The position numbers and the translations under genes were made by a program. From assembly GCF_000026185.1 (NCBI RefSeq), contig NC_010694.1, positions 2,356,001 through 2,420,000 of the forward strand: a DNA stretch of 64,000 bases, read 5' to 3'. The DNA comes from Erwinia tasmaniensis Et1/99 (lineage in GTDB: Bacteria; Pseudomonadota; Gammaproteobacteria; Enterobacterales; Enterobacteriaceae). The notes beneath the pieces are model-generated. The model was not told where the DNA came from. It saw only the letters and a program-made list of their open reading frames with translations, and made no database searches. How positions within the stretch are numbered: position 1 is the first letter of the stretch; each line of letters starts with the position of its first letter. Below, piece by piece: positions 8,970-17,463 of the stretch.

Positions 8970-9318
8970 GTAAAAAGGAGAATTTTCCGAAATTTTTTTT
9001 CCAACAAACCCTCTTTATGCGACAAATTTAGGCTGAGCCCGGCGTGGCAATGGTTTAGTCGCTATACGCGACCCCATTTCTGGCAAAAAATTCACCCTCA
9101 GGTGTTAAATTTTATGTCTTTAGCCGTTTTTTTTTACAGGGCACCATCATATCGCACTTGTAAGTTTGCTGGTACGTTGTAGACTTTAGCTCGCCAGGGT
9201 GCTCAATAACCTCCATTTTTTGGAAGAGTCATAATCGAGCTTTACAACCCGGCGAAGGATTAAACCAAAGAGCTAATTTTAAGCTCATTGCCTATTTGGA
9301 TGATAACGAGGCGCAAAA
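8970..9318 (+). promoter_or_regulatory. ompA promoter and long mRNA leader
   Basis: A 349-base region before ompA. From memory of E. coli, the segment ACGTTGTAGACTTTAGC (about 9174-9190) matches the ompA promoter, with transcription starting near 9193 at GCCAGGGTGCTC. The resulting leader of about 126 bases ends in GATGATAACGAGGCGCAAAA just before the ATG, again as in E. coli, where it stabilises the mRNA and is the MicA target. Positions 8970-9150 are AT-rich. They hold a small hairpin GTCGC-tatac-GCGAC (9058-9072) and no clear sulA terminator. Confidence 0.75.
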
Positions 9319-10386
9319 ATGAAAAAGACAGCTATCGCAATTGCAGTGGCACTGGCTGGCTTCGCTACCGTAGCGCAGGCCGCCCCTAAAGATGACACCT
9401 GGTACACCGGTGGTAAGCTGGGTTGGTCTCAGTACCACGATACTGGTTACTACGGTAACGGTTACCAAAACAACAATGGCCCAACCCACGAAAGCCAACT
9501 GGGTGCTGGTGCATTCCTTGGTTATCAGGCTAACCAATACCTCGGTTTCGAGCTGGGTTATGACTGGCTGGGACGTATGCCTAACAAAGGCAGCGTAACC
9601 AACGGTGCTTTCAAGGCACAGGGCGTTCAGCTGGCAGCTAAATTAAGCTACCCGATCGCTGACGATCTGGACGTTTACACCCGTCTGGGTGGTATGGTAT
9701 GGCGCGCTGACTCAACTCAGACTAACCCAACCTACGGCCGCATCAGCAACCACGACACCGGTGTATCTCCACTGGCAGCCGTTGGTGTTGAATACGCACT
9801 GACCAAAAACTGGGCAACCCGTCTGGACTACCAGTGGGTTAACAACATTGGTGATGCAGGTACCGTTGGTACGCGTCCTGACAACTCTATGCTGAGCGTT
9901 GGCGTTTCCTACCGTTTCGGTCAGGATGAAGCGGCACCAGTTGTTGCTCCAGCACCAGCACCAGCTCCAGTTGTTGAAACCAAGCGTTTCACTCTGAAGT
10001 CTGACGTGCTGTTCACCTTCAACAAAGCTTCTCTGAAGCCAGAAGGTCAGCAGGCTCTGGATCAGCTGTACACCCAGCTGAGCAATCTGGATCCTAAAGA
10101 TGGTTCTGTTGTTGTTCTGGGCTACACTGACCGTATCGGTTCAGAGCAGTACAACCAGAAACTGTCAGAGAAACGTGCTCAGTCAGTAGTGGATTACCTT
10201 GTTTCTAAAGGCATCCCTTCTAGCAAGATCTCTGCACGTGGCGAGGGTAAATCTAACCCTGTAACTGGCAATACCTGTGACAGCGTGAAAGCTCGTAAAG
10301 CTCTGATCGACTGCCTGGGTCCAGACCGTCGCGTAGAAATCGAAGTTAAAGGTATCAAGGACGTTGTGACTCAGCCACAGGCTTAA
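9319..10386 (+). CDS. ompA: Outer membrane protein A
   Basis: A 355-residue major outer-membrane protein. A Sec signal peptide ([21 protein letters not shown]) precedes an eight-strand beta-barrel (about residues 22-195, starting [15 protein letters not shown]). An Ala-Pro hinge follows, then the OmpA-like peptidoglycan-binding domain ([39 protein letters not shown]). Two late Cys residues (NTCDS and LIDCLG) form the conserved disulfide. It anchors the outer membrane to the cell wall. Strongly biased codons suggest high expression. A strong terminator follows. Confidence 0.98.
   Translation: MKKTAIAIAVALAGFATVAQAAPKDDTWYTGGKLGWSQYHDTGYYGNGYQNNNGPTHESQLGAGAFLGYQANQYLGFELGYDWLGRMPNKGSVTNGAFKAQGVQLAAKLSYPIADDLDVYTRLGGMVWRADSTQTNPTYGRISNHDTGVSPLAAVGVEYALTKNWATRLDYQWVNNIGDAGTVGTRPDNSMLSVGVSYRFGQDEAAPVVAPAPAPAPVVETKRFTLKSDVLFTFNKASLKPEGQQALDQLYTQLSNLDPKDGSVVVLGYTDRIGSEQYNQKLSEKRAQSVVDYLVSKGIPSSKISARGEGKSNPVTGNTCDSVKARKALIDCLGPDRRVEIEVKGIKDVVTQPQA
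9946..9969 (+). repeat. Ala-Pro repeat encoding the OmpA hinge
   Basis: Eight codons alternate Ala and Pro (gct cca gca cca gca cca gct cca), giving (AP)4. This is the flexible linker between barrel and periplasmic domain. The repeat count varies between enterobacterial ompA genes and could change by slippage. Confidence 0.85.
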
Positions 10387-10401
10387 GTCGCTACGCTTTG
10401 A

Positions 10402-10432
10402 AAAAAACCCCGCTTATGCGGGGTTTTTTATT
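10402..10432 (+). terminator. ompA intrinsic terminator
   Basis: CCCCGC-ttat-GCGGGG stem, extended by an A run on the left and six T on the right, 16 bases after the ompA stop. The A/T symmetry means it may also act for matP on the other strand. Confidence 0.92.
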
Positions 10433-10477
10433 ATCGGAGCAGGTGTATTACCGCTCGCTTCCCACTCGTTTTGATTT

Positions 10478-10930
10478 TTAAGATTTGCCGAGGATCGCCT
10501 GCAGATCGTGCTTTAGCGACGACATCTGATTAGCATATTGCTCTTTACGTTCTGCATCTTCAATAAGCTGTACGATTGTTTCAGAAAGCGTACTGTCCCG
10601 CCGTTGAGCCAGCGCCGCCAGACGCTGCCACACCAGATATTCCAAATCTATCGATTTTTTTCGGGTATGTTGATGTTCTGCATTGAAATGACGCTTACGC
10701 CGCGCACGAATAGTCTGCTTCATCCGATTTTCCAGCTTCGGATTGATATGCAGATCTATCCACTGCAACACATCAACCGGCCGATTCTCCATGAGTAGCA
10801 GTTCATCGACGGCGACCTGCGCCGCACTAGACTCGATATAGCGCGTGATCAATTCACCCTCTCGGTGTTTTTTGACCAGGTATTTCCATTTCCAGCCGCT
10901 TTCAAGATTTTCCAGTTGCTGATATTTCAT
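10478..10930 (-). CDS. matP: Macrodomain Ter protein MatP
   Basis: A 150-residue DNA-binding protein that organises the Ter macrodomain by binding matS sites and tethering them to the divisome through ZapB. The length equals that of E. coli MatP. Visible features are the basic region [29 protein letters not shown], the ribbon-helix-helix segment ([24 protein letters not shown]) and a C-terminal coiled coil. No matS site (GTGAC-N3-GTCAC) was noticed in this window, which is expected outside Ter. Confidence 0.94.
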   Translation of the reverse strand: MKYQQLENLESGWKWKYLVKKHREGELITRYIESSAAQVAVDELLLMENRPVDVLQWIDLHINPKLENRMKQTIRARRKRHFNAEHQHTRKKSIDLEYLVWQRLAALAQRRDSTLSETIVQLIEDAERKEQYANQMSSLKHDLQAILGKS

Positions 10931-11114
10931 TGGGATCTCATGCTGACCATATAACCGTTTAAGAATAACAGTTTTTTTTCATGTGACCGTAAAGAAAACG
11001 GATAGCGGTAGATGATTGTGCAATCAGAACTGCGGTAAAAGCATGTGTACGGTGCTTAACGGGCTGAAATCGCGTATAATGCCGCTTTTATTCATTTCAG
11101 AAAAAACGATAACT

Positions 11115-12875
11115 TTGACCAACTACCGATTAGAATGGCGCGCCCTACAGCCCGATACCGAACGTTTTCAGCATCTTTCCTTGCCTGCCCCGGCTGCCGA
11201 TGCGGATTGCCTTGCCGCCGTGCAGGCACGGCTATGCAATGGCCTAAGTCTGTTACTGCAAACCCGGGCTAGAGTACCGCTGATGCTGGTCAAAAGTCCT
11301 GAGAGCGCCGCCTACCTTGCTTTGCTACAGAATATAATTTCTACCATGGCAGACAATGAAGACGATGCGGCAATGCTGTACGGCGGTCACTATCAGGTTA
11401 CTGACCGCCAGGTAAGCTGGCATGCGGCCCAATCCGCAGATGACAACTTCGCCAGCGTGGGCGGTGTGCATCAGGCCGGCTGGATCGAACCCGAGCAGCT
11501 TTTTGGCTGCGTGCGTACCCATCATTCAAACCTCTCTCTTTCACCCGGTCTGGTTCATCAAGCTAATGGCGGGGTGCTGATCCTTTCTCTGCGTACTCTG
11601 CTTGCCCAGCCGTTGATGTGGCTGCGTCTGAAACAGATCCTGGTTAATCAGCGATTTGATTGGCATTCCCAGGATGAAAATCGCCCATTGCCGCTGGACA
11701 TTCCATCAATGCCAATGCAGTTTCGACTGGTTCTAATCGGTGAACGCGATGCTCTGGCTGATTTCCAGGATATGGAACCTGAACTGGCCAGCGTATCGCT
11801 GTACAGCGAATTCGAAGACCATATTCAGCTGGCAGATGATGAAGATATCAATCACTGGATAATGTGGGTGCAAAGCGTTGCAGAGAGTCTTGACTGCCCT
11901 GCCCCGGCTACAGATTTATGGCCTGTGTTGGTCCGTGAGGCCGCACGCTATACCGGCGACCAGGATGCGCTTCCGCTGGAGCCAGAGTGGATTGGACGCC
12001 AGCTTCAGGAGGCCGCGTTGTACAATGACGGCGCTGAGCTGAGCGCGCAAAATCTGCAGGATGCCCTAAGCACGCGTGAATGGCGAGAGGGCTTCCTGTC
12101 GGACAGGATGCGCGACGAAATTTTGCAGGAGCAGATCCTGATTGAAACTGAAGGCGAAATGATTGGTCAGATCAACGCCCTTTCGGTGATGGAGTTTCCC
12201 GGTCATCCGCGCGCCTTTGGTGAACCCTCGCGCATCAGCTGCGTGGTACACGCCGGTGATGGCGAATTCACCGATGTAGAGCGCAAGGCAGAGCTTGGCG
12301 GAAATATTCATGCAAAAGGCATGATGATCATGCAGTCCTGGCTAATGACCGAGTTAGAGCTGGAGCAACAGCTTCCGTTTTCAGCCTCACTGGTCTTTGA
12401 ACAGTCTTATTCAGAAGTCGACGGCGACAGCGCTTCACTTGCCGAGCTTTGCGCACTTATCAGCGCCCTTGCGCTGCAACCGATCAACCAGCAGATTGCG
12501 GTGACGGGCTCCGTCGACCAGTTCGGCCGCGTACAGCCGGTAGGTGGCGTGAATGAAAAAATCGAAGGTTTTTTCCACATTTGTAACCAGCGCACGCTTA
12601 GTGGTAATCAGGGCGTTATTATTCCTGCTGCTAACGTCCGCCATCTTTCCTTACAGCAAGAGGTTGTCGATGCTGTACGTGAGGGTAAATTTCATCTTTG
12701 GGCCGTATCCAGCGTTGATGAAGCGCTGCCGCTGCTGACGGGCAAAGAGTGGCATAAGGAGCAAGGCGCCTGCCTGCTCCAGACGATACAAGAGCGTATA
12801 GCACAAATTACCCTGCCGGATGCCCGGCACCATCCCTGGCCTCTGCGCTGGCTAAACTGGTTTAACCGAAGCTGA
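11115..12875 (+). CDS. ycbZ: Lon-like protease YcbZ (LonH), TTG start
   Basis: A Lon-family protease homologue. The long open frame begins at 11016, but TTG at 11115 gives 586 residues beginning (M)TNYRLEW, the same length as I recall for E. coli YcbZ. The N-terminal half is a degenerate AAA-like region without a clear Walker A. The C-terminal Lon proteolytic domain has the Ser-Lys dyad in VDGDSASLAEL (about Ser439) and PVGGVNEKIEGFF (about Lys482). Its substrates are not established. The fabA FadR operator overlaps its stop codon. Confidence 0.9.
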   Translation: MTNYRLEWRALQPDTERFQHLSLPAPAADADCLAAVQARLCNGLSLLLQTRARVPLMLVKSPESAAYLALLQNIISTMADNEDDAAMLYGGHYQVTDRQVSWHAAQSADDNFASVGGVHQAGWIEPEQLFGCVRTHHSNLSLSPGLVHQANGGVLILSLRTLLAQPLMWLRLKQILVNQRFDWHSQDENRPLPLDIPSMPMQFRLVLIGERDALADFQDMEPELASVSLYSEFEDHIQLADDEDINHWIMWVQSVAESLDCPAPATDLWPVLVREAARYTGDQDALPLEPEWIGRQLQEAALYNDGAELSAQNLQDALSTREWREGFLSDRMRDEILQEQILIETEGEMIGQINALSVMEFPGHPRAFGEPSRISCVVHAGDGEFTDVERKAELGGNIHAKGMMIMQSWLMTELELEQQLPFSASLVFEQSYSEVDGDSASLAELCALISALALQPINQQIAVTGSVDQFGRVQPVGGVNEKIEGFFHICNQRTLSGNQGVIIPAANVRHLSLQQEVVDAVREGKFHLWAVSSVDEALPLLTGKEWHKEQGACLLQTIQERIAQITLPDARHHPWPLRWLNWFNRS

Positions 12876-12886
12876 TCGGACTTGTT
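12870..12886 (+). promoter_or_regulatory. FadR operator of fabA
   Basis: AGCTGATCGGACTTGTT closely resembles the FadR consensus and the E. coli fabA site (CTGATCGGACTTGTT is identical as I recall it). FadR activates fabA when bound near -40. The site includes the ycbZ stop codon TGA (12873-12875) and overlaps the -35. Confidence 0.85.
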
Positions 12887-12910
12887 CAGCTTACACCTGT
12901 AAGCTAAAAT
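12882..12910 (+). promoter_or_regulatory. fabA promoter
   Basis: TTGTTC (12882-12887) as -35, exactly 17 bases, then TAAAAT (12905-12910) as -10. The weak -35 agrees with activation by FadR. The layout matches that of the E. coli fabA promoter. Confidence 0.75.
12888..12905 (+). promoter_or_regulatory. FabR operator of fabA
   Basis: AGCTTACACCTGTAAGCT is a near-perfect 18-bp palindrome filling the promoter spacer, where the FabR repressor binds in E. coli fabA. Here the half-sites are perfectly symmetric (AGCTTAC / GTAAGCT). Confidence 0.8.
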
Positions 12911-12943
12911 CCGACACTCACTTAAAGAAGGCTTATTGAGAAT

Positions 12944-13462
12944 ATGGTTGATAAACGCGAATCCTATACAAAAGAAGATCTGATTGCCTCAGGTCGCAGT
13001 GAACTGTTTGGCGCTGGAGGCCCACCGTTGCCATCCGGTAATATGTTGATGATGGACCGCGTTGTTAAAATGACCGAAGACGGCGGGAAATATGATAAAG
13101 GCTTTGTCGAAGCAGAGCTGGATATCAACCCCGATCTGTGGTTCTTCTCCTGCCATTTCATCGGCGATCCGGTGATGCCAGGCTGCCTGGGGCTTGATGC
13201 CATGTGGCAACTGGTTGGCTTCTACCTGGGCTGGTTAGGTGGTGAGGGTAAAGGTCGTGCGCTGGGCGTTGGTGAGGTTAAATTCTCCGGGCAGGTGCTG
13301 CCAACGGCTAAAAAAGTGTCTTACCGAATCCACTTCAAGCGCGTTATCAACCGCAAGCTGGTAATGGGCGTGGCAGACGGTGAGGTCCTGGTCGATGGTG
13401 AAGTGATTTATACCGCCAGCGATCTGAAAGTGGGCCTGTTTAAAGACACCGCCGCCTTCTGA
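12944..13462 (+). CDS. fabA: 3-hydroxydecanoyl-ACP dehydratase/isomerase
   Basis: A 172-residue cytoplasmic enzyme that dehydrates 3-hydroxydecanoyl-ACP and isomerises trans-2- to cis-3-decenoyl-ACP, the entry to unsaturated fatty acids. The active-site His71 is in [24 protein letters not shown], and the conserved Asp85 follows in the same motif. Length equals that of E. coli FabA. It is transcribed alone from a promoter flanked by FadR and FabR operators, which ties expression to fatty-acid supply and membrane unsaturation. Confidence 0.98.
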   Translation: MVDKRESYTKEDLIASGRSELFGAGGPPLPSGNMLMMDRVVKMTEDGGKYDKGFVEAELDINPDLWFFSCHFIGDPVMPGCLGLDAMWQLVGFYLGWLGGEGKGRALGVGEVKFSGQVLPTAKKVSYRIHFKRVINRKLVMGVADGEVLVDGEVIYTASDLKVGLFKDTAAF

Positions 13463-13484
13463 TAAAGGCTTTATCGCATTGCCG

Positions 13485-13513
13485 AAAAATGAAAACCTCC
13501 GCCACGGCGGAGG
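13485..13513 (-). terminator. rmf intrinsic terminator
   Basis: CCTCCGCC-ac-GGCGGAGG perfect stem (13496-13513). Read on the minus strand it is followed by a GTTTTCATTTTT tract, correctly placed downstream of rmf. It is not T-rich on the plus side, so it serves rmf rather than fabA. Confidence 0.85.
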
Positions 13514-13536
13514 TCTATCCTTTCGTTAAACAGGCG

Positions 13537-13704
13537 TTACGCGGTAACCGTCCTGTCCTCCATGGCTTGTCGCCAACCTCCCAGCCAGTAAGACCGAGCC
13601 TCCAGCATTTGATAAGGGCACATCTCCTTCGAGCGCCCGGTAATGCCTGCGTGATAACCTCGCGAATGTGCCCGATCAAGACGGTCTCGTTTCTGTCTCT
13701 TCAT
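13537..13704 (-). CDS. rmf: Ribosome modulation factor
   Basis: A 55-residue protein read from the minus strand. It begins MKRQKRDRLDRAHSRGYHAG, continues with GRSKEMCPYQ and WLGGWRQAMEDR, and ends VTA. These are the hallmarks of RMF, which dimerises 70S ribosomes into inactive 100S particles in stationary phase. Length equals that of E. coli RMF. A GAGGGA site precedes the ATG. It lies between fabA and pqiC, as in E. coli. The 276 bases between its start and the end of pqiC should hold the growth-phase-controlled promoter, but I could not pick one confidently. Confidence 0.95.
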   Translation of the reverse strand: MKRQKRDRLDRAHSRGYHAGITGRSKEMCPYQMLEARSYWLGGWRQAMEDRTVTA

Positions 13705-13980
13705 GCCGCGTTTCCCTCATTTTAGTCTGGTGGAATCTGGTGGAAAGATAACAGTGGTTACTTTACGAGCAACCACGGTCAATTCTTACCGCGACTGACA
13801 ACAAAAATCAATGCAAAAATGTCACGTGAGTGTCATATTTGTGAACCAGTCTAAAGTTTTCTTTTCCTCATGCGACAAAGCAAAAAAAATCACCTAACCA
13901 CATGATTTATAGAAAACTTTTTACTATGCAACCGTCCATGGTTGCCATCATAAAAGGTTGAACCTGTCGTGTTTACGAGG

Positions 13981-14544
13981 TTATTTACCGTTTGCAATCA
14001 TCGCATTAGCAACCTGATCTGCAACCTGCTGCCAGCCAGCAGCCAGTGTTCTTACCAGAGCATCATATCCATCGTCTTTCTGCGGCAGCGCTATCACAAA
14101 CGGCTGCTTGAACAGTTCACCGTTATGTTCCAGCACCCACTCACCGCTGACGACCGCATGGCCGTCATAGCGACCGTGGAAACCGCTTACGTCAACCTTC
14201 AACGTGTCATGCTGCTGGCCAAGCGGCGTGGATGAAATGAGCACCTGCGGTAGCGTCGCGCTCAGATTGCTGACCAGCGTTTGTTGTAGCTGCTGGTCCA
14301 GCGGGCTGGCCCACTGGTTATTCGTGGCGATAACATATTGCACATCGTTACTTTGGTAAACCACACCGCTACCAGCCAGATAATCGGGCACGGTGACGCG
14401 CTCGACCCAAAGCGGCCGGGCCAGTGTCGAACTGCTGACGGCTGTGCTTGGCGTTACCGTAGGTAGCTGATAGTAAGCCGTTTTCGGCCCGCTGCCACAG
14501 GCGCTCAGCGTCAGGGCAAGCGCTACAGGGATCCATTTCATCAT
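13981..14544 (-). CDS. pqiC: PqiC outer-membrane lipoprotein of the Pqi lipid-transport system
   Basis: A 187-residue lipoprotein (formerly YmbA, DUF330/ABC-type transport auxiliary family). A short signal peptide ends in a lipobox LSAC followed by GSGPKTAYYQL. Together with PqiA and PqiB it forms an intermembrane lipid-transport complex spanning the periplasm, with PqiC in the outer membrane. Its ATG overlaps the pqiB stop by one base (TAATG), so translation is coupled. It is the last gene of the rlmL-uup-pqiABC run. Confidence 0.93.
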   Translation of the reverse strand: MMKWIPVALALTLSACGSGPKTAYYQLPTVTPSTAVSSSTLARPLWVERVTVPDYLAGSGVVYQSNDVQYVIATNNQWASPLDQQLQQTLVSNLSATLPQVLISSTPLGQQHDTLKVDVSGFHGRYDGHAVVSGEWVLEHNGELFKQPFVIALPQKDDGYDALVRTLAAGWQQVADQVANAMIANGK

Positions 14545-16184
14545 TATTTCGCCCTCTTTGGCTGTGGGTCTTGACCCGGTTTGGCTTCGAACACCAGCGC
14601 ATTACTTTTGGTGTTCAGCGTTTTCAGTACCGGCTGTAGCTCGCGCAGAACCTGATCGAGGCGCTGCATATCGCCCACCATTTTGTTGTACGCCGGCGAT
14701 CCCGGCTGGAAGCCTTTCATGCTGCGGTTAAGTTCGCGTAAAGTGCTCTGCATATCAGCAGGCAGCTCTTTCATCGATTGGCTTGAAGTCAGCTGATTAA
14801 GGTTATCCAGCGTTTTTTGCAGCTCACGTAGCGTACGCTGACTCTCCTTCAGGGTGCCGGTTGCTTCATTCAGCATCGGATTAAGCGGCAGACGATTAAT
14901 TTTGTCCAGGGACTCCATCAACTTCTGCTGAATTTGCGCCAGCCCTCCGCTTACGGTCGGGATCACGCTATAGTTTGCAAAGGTCGCCGGGCCGGAAACC
15001 GGTTTGGCATTATTATAGAAATCCAGATCGACATATAAGGCCCCGGTCAGCAGGTTGGCAGACTTCAGCGAGGCGCGCAGACCGGCAGCGACGCCATCTT
15101 TCAAATGTTCCTCGAAGTTGAAATCTTTGCCCAGCTGCGACTGGAAACGATCGGGCTCAATGCGGATCAGTACCGGAATTCGATAATCGTTATTCAGACG
15201 TTGAACGATGCCCGGCATAGTAAATGGCACATCTGCGACAGTACCGAGGCGGATGCCGCGGAACTCAACCGGCGCGCCTTTTTGCAGACCACGGATCGAG
15301 TCGTTGAAGAACAGCAGGAAGTCTTTATGCACGCTGTACAACGAATCCTGAATACTGCGCTGATCGTTGAACAGCCGATACTCCGCTTTATTTTCCGCCG
15401 GCGTGCCCAGATCCCATCCGGATGGAATGTCAAAACTCACGCCGCCGCTGAACAGCGTAGTGAGCGACCCCATTTCGACGCGCATACCGGAAGCCGACAT
15501 ATCCACCGCAATGCCGCTGTCTTTCCAGAAACGGACATTATTGGTCACCAGACGGTCGTAGGGGGCGGATACGAACAGCTGATAGGTCATCATGCGTTTA
15601 TCTGCATCAAACGCACTGGTCTCCACCGAGCCCACCCGATAGCCACGGAACAGCACCGGATCGCCCGCTCTTAGCTGCCCGGATTTTTCACTATCCAACG
15701 TGATGCGGATACCTTTAGCGTCCGGTGGAGCCAGCGGTGGCGTATCCAGCAGGGCATACTGCTCTGCCTTTTCCTGTTTAGATCCGGGCTGCAGCTCAAT
15801 ATAGGCTCCCGAAAGCAGCGTACCCAGCCCGGTTACCCCTTCAGTGCCTATTGCCGGCTTCACCACCCAGAACGCACTGTCTGCACTCAGCAGTTTTTCC
15901 ATACCCGAATTGAGTCGCGCCTTGATTTCAACATGATGCAAATCATCTGTCAGCACGGCACTTTCCACCGTGCCAACATCAACGCTGCGGCTTTTTATCT
16001 TGGTTTTGCCGCCTTCAATCCCTTCGGCATTGGTGGTGATCAAGGTCACCATCGGGCCCTGATGGCTAAAATGGTAAAAGATAATCCATGCCCCGATCAG
16101 CACGGTCACAATGGGGATGATCCACACAGGTGACCAGCGCTTAATCTGTTCAACTCTGGCCGTTCCGTCGTTATTCTCCGTCAC
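14544..16184 (-). CDS. pqiB: PqiB, MCE-domain protein of intermembrane lipid transport (GTG start)
   Basis: A periplasm-spanning MCE protein anchored by one N-terminal membrane helix (WSPVWIIPIVTVLIGAWIIF). It carries three MCE domains (for example GIEGGKTKIKSRSVDVG, KGIRITLDS...GDPVLFRGYRVG, GAPVEFRGIRLG) and a long C-terminal alpha-helical needle. The frame is open to 16241. GTG at 16184 with GAGGAG upstream gives 546 residues, the E. coli length, and lies inside the last codons of pqiA (14-base overlap). I therefore prefer GTG to the upstream in-frame starts. Confidence 0.92.
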   Translation of the reverse strand: MTENNDGTARVEQIKRWSPVWIIPIVTVLIGAWIIFYHFSHQGPMVTLITTNAEGIEGGKTKIKSRSVDVGTVESAVLTDDLHHVEIKARLNSGMEKLLSADSAFWVVKPAIGTEGVTGLGTLLSGAYIELQPGSKQEKAEQYALLDTPPLAPPDAKGIRITLDSEKSGQLRAGDPVLFRGYRVGSVETSAFDADKRMMTYQLFVSAPYDRLVTNNVRFWKDSGIAVDMSASGMRVEMGSLTTLFSGGVSFDIPSGWDLGTPAENKAEYRLFNDQRSIQDSLYSVHKDFLLFFNDSIRGLQKGAPVEFRGIRLGTVADVPFTMPGIVQRLNNDYRIPVLIRIEPDRFQSQLGKDFNFEEHLKDGVAAGLRASLKSANLLTGALYVDLDFYNNAKPVSGPATFANYSVIPTVSGGLAQIQQKLMESLDKINRLPLNPMLNEATGTLKESQRTLRELQKTLDNLNQLTSSQSMKELPADMQSTLRELNRSMKGFQPGSPAYNKMVGDMQRLDQVLRELQPVLKTLNTKSNALVFEAKPGQDPQPKRAK

Positions 16185-17445
16185 TTGCAGGCTCCTCAGT
16201 ACTCTTTTCTCTTGCCCTGTCCCAGGTGAGACGGGGATCAAACGTCATAGCGGCAAACATAGTCAAGATAACCACCAGCGCAAACAGCAACGCCCCAATG
16301 GCAGGATAGATATTCATCAGCCTTCCGATGCGAACCAGTGCTGACAACACGGCAATGACAAATACGTCAATCATCGACCAGCGCCCGACAAACTCCACCA
16401 CTTCATAGATCTTGTGCATGCGCTCACTGTCTTTCCTGTTGCTTTTTTCCCCGTTAGCATCCCAGCACAACCAGCCAATGGCGATCATCTTCAACGAGGG
16501 GACCATGATACTGGCGATAAAAATGACCAGCGCCACCGGATAAGACCCTTCGCTCCACAGCAGGATCACACCCGCCATAATGGTTGAGGTGATTTTATTA
16601 CCCAACGCCTCGGTGATCATAATGGGCATCAGATTAGCTGGGATGTAGAGCAGTATGGAGGTGATAAGCAGCGCCATCGTCCACTGTAAACTATGTTTGC
16701 GCCGGGGATGACCGCGTGTTGCACAACGCGGGCAGACGACCGTATCGCTTGGCAGCACGGCGGTGCAACAGCGGCAGGAACGTAACCCCTGGCGCAGGCC
16801 GCTCACGGCCGACTTTGGCTTAAAGCTAAGGGCTGGCAAAGGGGCAATCCGCAACCACAGGCTACGCCTGTCAATACATTGAAACGCTTTGAGTTGCAGT
16901 ATGCAAAAAAGACACCACGGGATAAAGCTGGTGCCAATACCAATATCGCCGTAGGCCATCAGCTTAACAAAACTCACCAGGACACCGGCGAGAAAAATCT
17001 CCGCCATACCCCAGCTTTTCAGATGAAACAGCACGCGCGTCATGCTGCGCTTCAGCGGCTGCGGCATCTTTGCAGAGTTAACCAACAGCAAAATGGTCAG
17101 CATACAGAGGGCGGGAACGCCCTGAACGAAGAGCAAAAACATCGTGGCCAGACTGCTGTAGTTATCGCTAACCATCACGCTGGGTATTTGTATCAGGGTG
17201 ATTTCACTGCTCAGGCCAGCGACCTTCATATCGATAAAAGGAAATAAATTTGCCAGCAGCAGCATGAACAGCGCGGCTGACGCGTAGGCAGTTGGCCGCT
17301 TGCGCGGCTCAACCCAGTTTGATTGCAGCGTGGTGTGACAACGAGGGCAGCTTGCTCTGCTGCCCGGCCGGATATCGGGCAACTGTGTCATCAGGTCACA
17401 CTGCGGACAAAGCATCCATTGATGCGCGTGGTGCGACGAACACAT
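16171..17445 (-). CDS. pqiA: PqiA inner-membrane protein of the Pqi system
   Basis: A 424-residue polytopic inner-membrane protein with two PqiA repeats. Each begins with a cytoplasmic zinc-ribbon-like pair of CxxC motifs (CPQC and CPRC near residues 13-40; CRCC and CPRC near 220) followed by four hydrophobic segments. It is the inner-membrane partner of PqiB and PqiC, and the E. coli genes are paraquat-inducible through SoxRS. It starts 18 bases after uup. About seven residues longer than I recall for E. coli. Confidence 0.93.
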   Translation of the reverse strand: MCSSHHAHQWMLCPQCDLMTQLPDIRPGSRASCPRCHTTLQSNWVEPRKRPTAYASAALFMLLLANLFPFIDMKVAGLSSEITLIQIPSVMVSDNYSSLATMFLLFVQGVPALCMLTILLLVNSAKMPQPLKRSMTRVLFHLKSWGMAEIFLAGVLVSFVKLMAYGDIGIGTSFIPWCLFCILQLKAFQCIDRRSLWLRIAPLPALSFKPKSAVSGLRQGLRSCRCCTAVLPSDTVVCPRCATRGHPRRKHSLQWTMALLITSILLYIPANLMPIMITEALGNKITSTIMAGVILLWSEGSYPVALVIFIASIMVPSLKMIAIGWLCWDANGEKSNRKDSERMHKIYEVVEFVGRWSMIDVFVIAVLSALVRIGRLMNIYPAIGALLFALVVILTMFAAMTFDPRLTWDRAREKSTEEPASDGE

Positions 17446-17463
17446 ATTTAACCCTCTGTCTGA

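Noticed and set aside
13489..13725. A 78-codon plus-strand frame after fabA
   Set aside because: Antisense to rmf, which is clearly recognisable on the minus strand with its own ribosome-binding site and terminator.
13800..13860. CRP-like half sites (GTCACGTGAGTGTCA, TTTGTGAA) upstream of rmf
   Set aside because: Spacing does not fit TGTGA-N6-TCACA in either register.
15105..15674. A 189-codon plus-strand frame
   Set aside because: Antisense to pqiB with no recognisable domain.
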